DNA from: Candidatus Neomicrothrix sp. UBA825
GTDB taxonomy: Bacteria; Actinomycetota; Acidimicrobiia; Acidimicrobiales; UBA8592
Assembly: GCA_002295705.1 (NCBI GenBank)
Contig: DBHP01000003.1
Span: 64,417 to 94,095, forward strand
Reading direction: 5' to 3'
DNA: 29,679 nt
In this document: positions 23,843-29,679 of the stretch, one piece after another
Position numbering within the stretch: position 1 is the first letter of the stretch
Layout of the letters: every line of letters begins with the position of its first letter
Made by a program: the position numbers and the translations under genes
The notes under the pieces: model-generated
What the model saw: the letters and a program-made list of their open reading frames with translations, nothing else
Told to the model about the DNA's origin: nothing
The model's database searches: none

Positions 23843-23878
23843 ATGTCAAAAATTCAAGGCATACTAGAAATGTGTTGA
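23843..23878 (+). CDS. possible 11-codon ORF overlapping the beta-galactosidase start
   Basis: ATG 23843 opens MSKIQGILEMC then TGA, with GAGG (23835-23838) 4 nt upstream, and ends 7 nt inside the beta-galactosidase frame. It could be a coupling leader peptide. It may equally be chance, since the beta-galactosidase may use a leaderless GTG start. Confidence 0.2.
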   Translation: MSKIQGILEMC

Positions 23879-26800
23879 CCATTCCATTAGAAACTATATT
23901 CGACCCGGGTATTACTGAAATCAATAGGATGCCAATGCGTGTCGAATTTCCCTCCTATGACTCATTATCCGAAGCGAGAGAAGGAGAAACGCCTCCAAAT
24001 AGGTTTTCGCTGGACGGAGTCTGGAAGTTCAAACTTTTAAACTCTGTATATGATCTAACAAGTGAAGTTCTAGAGGAGGACTTCGAAAATTCTCACTGGG
24101 ATGACATCCAAGTGCCAGGAGCTTGGACAAGGCAAATCTCCGAAGACAAACCCCATTACACGAACATTGTTATGCCATGGTCTGGCTACGAGCCTCCCGA
24201 TGTCCCAAAGGACAATCCAACCGGCATATACCAAAAAGTAATCAACATCTCCTCAAGCTTCATTAATGATAAGTGCATCCTCCATATCGGTAGTGCAGAA
24301 AGTATCGTACTAGTCTTTTGTAATGGCGTTTTTGCTGGCTTAGGGAAAGACAGTCGTCTAGCGAGCGAATTTAATCTAACTCCGTATTTGTGTGAAGGCG
24401 AGAATGTGTTGACGCTGGTCATTCCCAAGTGGAGTGATGCAACTTGGATAGAAGATCAAGACCATTGGTTTCATGGTGGTATTCACAGATCAATATGGAT
24501 TGAGATAAAAGAATCATTGCACATATCAGACGCTCACCTCGTATGTGACTTCGATCCAGAAGATTTTAAAGGAAGCATTGAAGGTAAGGTTCTAATTTCT
24601 CAACCCAAACAAGGATTAAGCACAAACATTATTCTTGAAACATTATCAGGAAAAGTCATTGCCGAATCAGGCCACCAAGAAGTGTCCGTTTCCAATTCGG
24701 ATTCTCCGTTAGAGGAACTACTTGAGTCGTATAGTTTTACCGGGGTGCAGTCCACGTTTGTAATTAAAGACCTTGCTATTAAACCATGGACAAGCGAAAC
24801 TCCGAATTTGTATAACGTCTTTATAGAACTCTTTGATGAAGAAGGAAACTGTCAAGAAGTCATCAGTCAACGTGTTGGCTTCAGAAGGGTAGAAGTACAA
24901 GAGCGAGAACTGCGAATCAATGGTAAGGCAATTGTGATCCATGGGGTGAACCGGCATGATCATCACCCAATCACGGGAAAAACGCAAACAGCAGATGAGC
25001 TCAAAGAAGAGCTAATTTCTATGAAACTTCACAACATTAATGCAATAAGAACGGCGCATTACCCAAATGATCCTGAGGTTCTTCATCTGTGCGACGAGTT
25101 AGGACTCTACGTAATTGACGAGGCTAATTGCGAGTCGCATGCGAAATTAAGCTCGCTAGCTTTGAATCCCAGATTTCATACCGCTATTGAACAACGAACA
25201 AAGAGAATGTTTCAACGTGACAGAAATCATCCTTCAATAATAGGCTGGTCACTAGGCAACGAATCAGGCTTCGGAGCAGGACAGATAGCAGCAGCAGCAT
25301 GGATTAGAAGTGAAGATCCTTCACGATTTCTTCATTACGAGGGCGCCTTAGAGCATAGATTCTCTCTAAACAACGAAAGGGGATTTGAGAACAGCAGAGA
25401 AGCCCCAGATCTTCTTGAACGTTTAACAACTGATATTGTCTGCCCAATGTATTCACCGATTAAAGTCATTACGCAGTGGGCGACTTGGGCGAAGCAGACG
25501 AAAGATGACGACCGGCCGCTTATTCTCTGCGAGTTCTCTCACGCAATGGGTAACTCAAATGGGTCGCTAGCAGAGTATGTCGCTGCGTTCTATGACCACG
25601 ATGCTCTAGCAGGTGGCTTTATTTGGGACTGGAAAGATCAAGGCCTCCTTGAAACCGACGAAGACGGAAGTGACTTTTGGGCTTACGGCGGGCATTTTAA
25701 TGACAGCCCAAATGACGCAAATTTCTGTATCAATGGCTTAAACAGTCCTGACGGATCTCCACACCCTGCCCTGAAAGAAGTTGCATGGGCGTACAGACCT
25801 ATAGAGGTCGTAAAGGTCACCGAGCAAAAACTAGCAATAAGAAATCGCTCAGTTTTTAAACACTTAAGTGAATTTAAATGCCGATGGAATATAGAAGCTG
25901 AGGGCGAAGTTATCGAGTCCGGAGAATGGGAATTTAATAATAGCGAATCAGCAAATGTCATTGAAAGATCAATCCCCAATGCGACCGGCTCAACACCACA
26001 ACAAGATCTCTATTTAAATCTATTCTGGCAAAATAACAACCCATCGGAATGGTGCCCGAGCGAACATATCGTGGCCTGGGACCAAATCACTCTTCAAGAG
26101 AAGCCAAACACTGCTGAGCCGAATCTTCCTGAAGTGCAAACTCTAAAAGAGGTAGAAACAGACCACATAGAGTTACAAGACTTTATGATTTCTGTACCCA
26201 CATCGAATAATAAAGGCTCAGTCTCCTACAAAGGTATGGAACTGTTTACACAATTCCCAGAAGGTTGCTTCTGGAGGCCCCCTACAGACAACGATGGTGT
26301 TAAGCAGGGATGGATGTCAGAAGTCTCAGGTGTTCGCAGAAAGTGGATTCAGGAAGGGCTAAATCAGCTAGATATAAAACGAGACATTACATACACAGAA
26401 AGCTTAGCGAAAGGAAGATACCTCCAAATTAAGAGTGAGTATCAAGGGACAAATGCAAAGGCTACACACACCGGCATTATCTGGGCTGTAGATAATTTAA
26501 TCAACTTCCATGAAACCTTTCATATTCCAACAGAGTGGCATGACCTGCCAAGGGTGGGAATGCGTTTTGAAATTGCAGCTGAATACTCAATTCTAGAATG
26601 GTTCGGGCGGGGCCCTCTGGAGTCATATCCCGACCGACGCAATTCTCAACTGATCAGTAAATGGAAATCCACTGTGAGTAGTCAATATCACCCATATGTA
26701 GTGCCACAAGAAAATGGAGCACATCAAGATACAAAGTGGTTCAGTCTTATCAGCCACCAAGGAGATCAACTTAAATTCAATATTGCTAAAGCAAACTCGT

Positions 26801-27012
26801 TTTCTGCAAGCTTCATGCATGACACTGACCTGAGTCAATCGCTTACAATATCTCAAGTAAAGCCTAGTCCCACCACCGAAGTGCACATAGACGCCGCCAT
26901 CAGAGGGTTAGGAACAGGGGCATGCGGACCGGACACCCTAGAAGAGTTCAGACTTACCTCAGGAACCTATGAAATGGGATGGTCCATCGAAGTGCTATTA
27001 GCTAATCCCTAG
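23872..27012 (+). CDS. lacZ: beta-galactosidase, glycoside hydrolase family 2 (LacZ type)
   Basis: 1046 residues from GTG 23872, close to the 1023 of E. coli LacZ. Domain order: sugar-binding jelly roll (SLDGVWKFKLL, VPGAWTRQ), Ig-like domain, TIM barrel, second Ig-like domain and the C-terminal Bgal small-chain beta-sandwich (EWFGRGPLESYPDRR). Catalytic acid/base E464 is in WSLGNESG, nucleophile E554 in LCEFSHAMGNSNG and magnesium-site residues E421/H423 in IDEANCESHA; NRHDHHP is also typical. It hydrolyses beta-galactosides in the cytosol (no signal peptide). The frame extends to a TTG at 23809, but homology begins near TIFDPGITEINRMP; CATACT (23860-23865) ends 6 nt before the GTG. No transporter or LacI-type regulator is adjacent. 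Confidence 0.95.
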   Translation: MLTIPLETIFDPGITEINRMPMRVEFPSYDSLSEAREGETPPNRFSLDGVWKFKLLNSVYDLTSEVLEEDFENSHWDDIQVPGAWTRQISEDKPHYTNIVMPWSGYEPPDVPKDNPTGIYQKVINISSSFINDKCILHIGSAESIVLVFCNGVFAGLGKDSRLASEFNLTPYLCEGENVLTLVIPKWSDATWIEDQDHWFHGGIHRSIWIEIKESLHISDAHLVCDFDPEDFKGSIEGKVLISQPKQGLSTNIILETLSGKVIAESGHQEVSVSNSDSPLEELLESYSFTGVQSTFVIKDLAIKPWTSETPNLYNVFIELFDEEGNCQEVISQRVGFRRVEVQERELRINGKAIVIHGVNRHDHHPITGKTQTADELKEELISMKLHNINAIRTAHYPNDPEVLHLCDELGLYVIDEANCESHAKLSSLALNPRFHTAIEQRTKRMFQRDRNHPSIIGWSLGNESGFGAGQIAAAAWIRSEDPSRFLHYEGALEHRFSLNNERGFENSREAPDLLERLTTDIVCPMYSPIKVITQWATWAKQTKDDDRPLILCEFSHAMGNSNGSLAEYVAAFYDHDALAGGFIWDWKDQGLLETDEDGSDFWAYGGHFNDSPNDANFCINGLNSPDGSPHPALKEVAWAYRPIEVVKVTEQKLAIRNRSVFKHLSEFKCRWNIEAEGEVIESGEWEFNNSESANVIERSIPNATGSTPQQDLYLNLFWQNNNPSEWCPSEHIVAWDQITLQEKPNTAEPNLPEVQTLKEVETDHIELQDFMISVPTSNNKGSVSYKGMELFTQFPEGCFWRPPTDNDGVKQGWMSEVSGVRRKWIQEGLNQLDIKRDITYTESLAKGRYLQIKSEYQGTNAKATHTGIIWAVDNLINFHETFHIPTEWHDLPRVGMRFEIAAEYSILEWFGRGPLESYPDRRNSQLISKWKSTVSSQYHPYVVPQENGAHQDTKWFSLISHQGDQLKFNIAKANSFSASFMHDTDLSQSLTISQVKPSPTTEVHIDAAIRGLGTGACGPDTLEEFRLTSGTYEMGWSIEVLLANP

Positions 27013-27554
27013 ACGTCAAGGGGTACAAGGCATTCGCGAATTTTATTAGCCTTTGCAAATTCATCGACTGGATCCGTCACCCACCGAGACCCCTTTTTGG
27101 TAACCGTAAATGCTTCGTCAATCCCATTACGAAATTTCCCAGCATAAGCATCACGATCATCAAGATAGACCGAATAGTCAGCTAACCAAAGCCTGACTAA
27201 TCGTCCATCACGAGTGTTTTCATCGGGGGCGATTAATAACAGGTCTGAAACTAAGGCCCTATAAATTGCCGTTCCCTGATCAATCTGATCAGCTCTTTCA
27301 TCAGGCGAAGCAGCAGCAAACGCAAAAGGAATCTCCGCAAGTTCATCTTCAGCAAGGCTGCACAAAATTTTAGCCTCAGCAGCGAAAGAAGAGTCATCTA
27401 ATTTATCAGGATGCCCGCTTGGGGCAAGAGGGGATAGTGCCCAGATCCAAAAAAGAGCTATTGTCAACAAAAGAATGACAGAAATTACTTTCCCAACGGA
27501 AAATTCCCGCAAACCCTTGCTCGGCGTTTCTGTTCTATCAATGCCTTTATCCAC
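27009..27554 (-). CDS. small membrane-anchored protein of unknown function
   Basis: 181 residues from GTG 27554. One membrane helix at about 22-41 (KVISVILLLTIALFWIWAL) follows a charged 20-residue N-terminus, suggesting an N-in signal anchor with the rest outside. The outer part has two Cys (ILCSLAEDEL near 88 and IRECLVPLDV near the end) and is predicted helical, with DQGTAIYRALVSDLLLIAP, RLVRLWLADYSVYLDDRDAYA and FAKANKIREC. I recall actinobacterial proteins of this pattern but know no function. Its stop shares CTAG (27009-27012) with the beta-galactosidase stop. It diverges from tyrS. Confidence 0.7.
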   Translation of the reverse strand: MDKGIDRTETPSKGLREFSVGKVISVILLLTIALFWIWALSPLAPSGHPDKLDDSSFAAEAKILCSLAEDELAEIPFAFAAASPDERADQIDQGTAIYRALVSDLLLIAPDENTRDGRLVRLWLADYSVYLDDRDAYAGKFRNGIDEAFTVTKKGSRWVTDPVDEFAKANKIRECLVPLDV

Positions 27555-27647
27555 TACTACAATGATGGTCGGTTAAAGGGTGGAATGCCAAATACCTACG
27601 AATTCCATATTTTGATTTAATAACGTCGTAGTTCTTCTAAACAGGTC

Positions 27648-27653
27648 TAATGT
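27648..27653 (+). promoter_or_regulatory. tyrS -10 element, probably leaderless transcript
   Basis: TAATGT ends 6 nt before the tyrS ATG, with no Shine-Dalgarno, so the mRNA likely starts at the start codon. No -35 match is seen, and there is no room for a T-box leader downstream of it. Confidence 0.45.
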
Positions 27654-27659
27654 CAGACT

Positions 27660-28922
27660 ATGAGTAAATCTAACCTTTTAGATGAATTAGACCAACGTGG
27701 GCTAATACAAGACACTACAGACCGACAAGACTTAAAAGCGCGGCTTGAAGATAGACCCCTTACTCTTTATCACGGAATCGATCCGTCTGCCCCCAGCCTT
27801 CACATAGGCAACTTTATAGGAGTCCTAATGTTGCGTAGATTCCAAGATGCTGGACATAAACCCATAGCACTCATCGGTGGATCAACAGGAATGATAGGCG
27901 ATCCTGGTGGAAGATCTGAAGAACGAAACCTTCTAGATGAAGAGACTTTGGAGAAAAATTTAGAGGGGATACGAGCTCAGCTTGAAAAGCTTGTTGACCT
28001 CGATAACGCAACGTTGGTCAATAACTTTGACTGGACAAAGAACGTCAACGTGTTGGACTTCCTCAGAGACGTTGGAAAGCACACAACAATAAATCAGATG
28101 GTGGGTAGAGAGTCTGTACGATCCCGAATGGAAAGCACTAACGGAATCAGCTTTACTGAATTTACATATATGCTATTGCAAGCATTTGACTTCTGGTGGT
28201 TGCATCAAAATTTGAATTGTGAACTTCAAATAGGAGGTTCAGACCAGTGGGGAAATATCGCCCAAGGCGTTGATCTCATCAGAAGAAGAAGTAGAGCAAT
28301 TGCGCATGGTTTAACTTGGCCATTAATAACCCGAAGCGATGGACAAAAGTATGGAAAATCGGTTGACGGAGCTATTTGGCTTGATGCAGAGATGACATTG
28401 CCCTACGAATTCCATCAATATTGGCTTCGAGTCGATGACAGAGATCTTGAACGATTCCTTTTGCAGCTAACACTGTTAGAGATTAATGAAATATCTGAAC
28501 TAGTACATGAGCACCAAAGCACTCCGGAAAATCGACTAGGCCAAAAGCAACTCGCTGATCAAATAACTAAACTGGTCCATGGAGAAAAGGCAGTAAAAGA
28601 CTCAAAGTTAGCTGCAGAAGCCCTGTTCGGGAAAGATGACCTCACCGAAGAAATGTTCAAAGCTTTAGTAGGAATCGCCCAAGAGACAGAAATTTCATCC
28701 AATCTTCTTAGCGAAGAGGATGGTCTGCTGGAAGCTCTCATCTTGAGTGGTCTGGTTGACTCTAAAGGAGCAGCTCGTCGTTTGCTAAAACAAGGCGGTG
28801 TTTCCATCAATAGAGAAAGGGTCTCTTCGTCTAAAATTAATTCGGAACAACTTGTCGGCGGAAAGTATGTTTTATTGCAAAAAGGCAAAAAACAGCGAAA
28901 CATTTTGAGATTTACCGATTAA
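27660..28922 (+). CDS. tyrS: tyrosyl-tRNA synthetase
   Basis: 420 residues, class I synthetase of the bacterial TyrRS type 1. The Rossmann domain has LYHGIDPSAPSLHIGN with the HIGH-like HIGN at 48-51, tyrosine-site region TYMLLQAFDFWWL and QIGGSDQWGNI, and the KMSKS-like loop KYGKS at 230-234. The C-terminal ~65 residues (LVDSKGAARRLLKQGGVSIN...) form the S4 RNA-binding domain that recognises the long variable arm of tRNA-Tyr. Actinobacteria often have tyrS downstream of the arginine genes, as here. The rRNA operon leader begins right after it, with no terminator between them. Confidence 0.97.
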   Translation: MSKSNLLDELDQRGLIQDTTDRQDLKARLEDRPLTLYHGIDPSAPSLHIGNFIGVLMLRRFQDAGHKPIALIGGSTGMIGDPGGRSEERNLLDEETLEKNLEGIRAQLEKLVDLDNATLVNNFDWTKNVNVLDFLRDVGKHTTINQMVGRESVRSRMESTNGISFTEFTYMLLQAFDFWWLHQNLNCELQIGGSDQWGNIAQGVDLIRRRSRAIAHGLTWPLITRSDGQKYGKSVDGAIWLDAEMTLPYEFHQYWLRVDDRDLERFLLQLTLLEINEISELVHEHQSTPENRLGQKQLADQITKLVHGEKAVKDSKLAAEALFGKDDLTEEMFKALVGIAQETEISSNLLSEEDGLLEALILSGLVDSKGAARRLLKQGGVSINRERVSSSKINSEQLVGGKYVLLQKGKKQRNILRFTD

Positions 28923-28981
28923 GCTAGAATTTGCTGTTGTTGTACTCATCGAGATGAGAAAAAGAACAGAATAAAAGTTAA

Positions 28982-28987
28982 TATAAT
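28982..28987 (+). promoter_or_regulatory. rrn promoter -10 element
   Basis: A perfect TATAAT 60 nt after the tyrS stop. The region where -35 should lie (28957-28966) is only A-rich, so the promoter is either -35-poor or activator-dependent. Transcription would start near 28994, giving a ~417-nt leader before 16S. Confidence 0.5.
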
Positions 28988-29091
28988 GTTGAATTTGTCT
29001 ACTTTGTGGGTAGATTCAACCTTCGCCCATAAAGTGAGAATTTGCGCTAAATATTTGGGTTTATCCGGCTCCGACCTTGTCGCCCGGAAGC

Positions 29092-29114
29092 GGTTCCAGT
29101 CAGATCTGCGAACC
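29092..29114 (+). promoter_or_regulatory. boxB-like hairpin of the rrn antitermination site
   Basis: GGTTC (29092-29096) pairs with GAACC (29110-29114) around the palindrome CAGATCTG. It lies immediately upstream of boxA, the order boxB-boxA known from rRNA leaders in E. coli. Confidence 0.5.
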
Positions 29115-29128
29115 TGCTCTTTGAAAAC
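29115..29128 (+). promoter_or_regulatory. boxA antitermination element
   Basis: TGCTCTTTGAAAAC closely matches the bacterial boxA core TGCTCTTTAACA, the NusB/NusE-binding RNA element of rRNA leaders. It is 296 nt before the inferred 16S 5' end. Confidence 0.75.
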
Positions 29129-29410
29129 GGAAGAGAGGACGAAAAAGCCAGTGCGGGAGGCGCACAGGTCTTTCTTGAGACCCGAGCGCCAACCTTCAAT
29201 TCCACCACCTATAAAAAGGTGGTACCCGCACAACATATATAAATATGAAAGACAACGTGTTCTCATTTATGAGACACATGTTTTGTGCCAGTCAGGTAAC
29301 GAGGAAGCCCCTCCGACCCTGGCTCTCCATTCGCACTCCTTGTCAAGAACTTCATGTATTTGAAGTGCAAGGAAATGCACCTGATTTCAAAGATCAAAAG
29401 ATCTGAGATT

Positions 29411-29679
29411 TTGACGGAGAGTTTGATCCTGGCTCAGGACGAACGCTGGCGGCGTGCTTAATACATGCAAGTCGAACGCTCTCGACCTTCGGGTCACATG
29501 AGAGAGTGGCGAACGGGTGCGTAACACGTGAGAAACCTGCCCCAAAGACGGGAATAGCCCGAGGAAACTCGGATTAATACCCGATACCTCCACAATGCCG
29601 CATGGCAATGTGAAGAAAGTTCAGGCGCTTTGGGAGGGTCTCGCGGCCTATCAGCTTGTTGGTGAGGTAACGGCTCACC
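29411..29679 (+). rRNA. rrs: 16S ribosomal RNA, 5' portion (truncated by window edge)
   Basis: The 5' universal site AGAGTTTGATCCTGGCTCAG begins at 29418 (E. coli position 8), so the mature end is placed at about 29411. It continues with the conserved GACGAACGCTGGCGGCGTGC, V1, GGCGAACGGGTGCGTAACACG, V2 and the helix GGTGAGGTAACGGCTCACC at the window end. V1-V2, including CTGCCCCAAAGACGGGAATA, looks actinobacterial, most like Acidimicrobiia. About 269 nt are present. Confidence 0.97.

Larger units (their letters stand above)
28923..29410 (+). promoter_or_regulatory. rrn leader: ribosomal RNA operon promoter and leader region
   Basis: This 488-nt stretch between tyrS and 16S has no credible protein gene. 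It holds a consensus -10 at 28982, a boxB-like hairpin and boxA at 29092-29128, and a run of hairpins: GTGCG/CGCAC (29152-29166), GGTCT/AGACC (29167-29182), ACCACCT/AGGTGGT (29204-29223), TCTCAT/ATGAGA (29261-29274), ACTTCA/TGAAGT (29349-29366) inside CCTTG/CAAGG, and AGATC/GATCT (29391-29404). This is what an rRNA precursor leader with antitermination and processing structures should look like. The partner strand of the 16S processing stem lies outside the window. Confidence 0.75.

Noticed and set aside
28945..28958. CTCATCGAGATGAG as a tyrS terminator
   Set aside because: It is followed by A residues, not T, on the plus strand, and the realistic stem is only five pairs.
28986..29363. 125-codon plus-strand open frame between tyrS and 16S
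   Set aside because: It runs through the rRNA leader, including boxB, boxA and several hairpins, has no ribosome site and a composition unlike a real protein.
1..29679. Insertion sequences, integrases, CRISPR arrays, tRNA genes
   Set aside because: I looked for transposase or integrase motifs, regularly spaced repeats and tRNA cloverleafs on both strands and saw none.

Overview
The window looks like chromosomal DNA from an uncultured, moderately AT-rich actinobacterium, most likely a marine Acidimicrobiia lineage. Three things support this. The partial 16S rRNA at the right end has an actinobacterial/Acidimicrobiia-like V1-V2 region. The order DUF1844 / infC-rpmI-rplT-(SPOUT methylase)-pheS-pheT-argC-J-B-D-F-R-G-H-...-tyrS is the one found in Mycobacterium and relatives. 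There is also a Ddn-type (F420-dependent family) reductase. The genus placement is inference; no database was searched.

Layout, left to right. (1) 1-1643: the 3' end of ribD, then long-form hisG. (2) 1640-4285, minus strand: a cytochrome P450, an alpha/beta hydrolase and a DUF1844-like protein. (3) 4286-10023, plus strand: a structured leader, then infC (apparently starting at AUA), rpmI, rplT, a SpoU-type rRNA methyltransferase, pheS and pheT. (4) 10017-18432: a complete arginine operon argCJBDFRGH behind two ARG boxes and a probably leaderless promoter; a thioesterase and a Nudix hydrolase are attached to its end. (5) 19471-23804: a lipoprotein combining a c-type heme motif with a copper type II monooxygenase, an ACMSD-like amidohydrolase and a Ddn-family reductase, meeting a nitroreductase-SRPBCC fusion on the minus strand. 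(6) 23872-27554: a lone full-length GH2 beta-galactosidase, meeting a small membrane-anchored protein of unknown function. (7) 27660-29679: tyrS, then a ribosomal RNA operon leader (-10 box, boxB-like hairpin, boxA) and the first ~270 nt of 16S rRNA.

How it works together. ArgJ of this kind recycles the acetyl group, so argCJBDFGH can run glutamate to arginine, and ArgR (encoded inside the operon) should repress it at the ARG boxes. The infC-pheT block supplies translation factors, with hints of leader-level control. The P450, hydrolase, copper monooxygenase, amidohydrolase, Ddn-like and nitroreductase genes are accessory oxidative or catabolic functions without an assignable substrate.

Two genome-wide habits show. 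The genome is compact: all three convergent gene pairs overlap by exactly 4 nt at their stop codons. First genes of transcription units tend to lack a Shine-Dalgarno and carry a -10-like hexamer 6-8 nt before the start codon (suggesting leaderless mRNAs), whereas internal genes mostly have clear Shine-Dalgarno sites. I found no insertion sequence, integrase, CRISPR array or tRNA gene.
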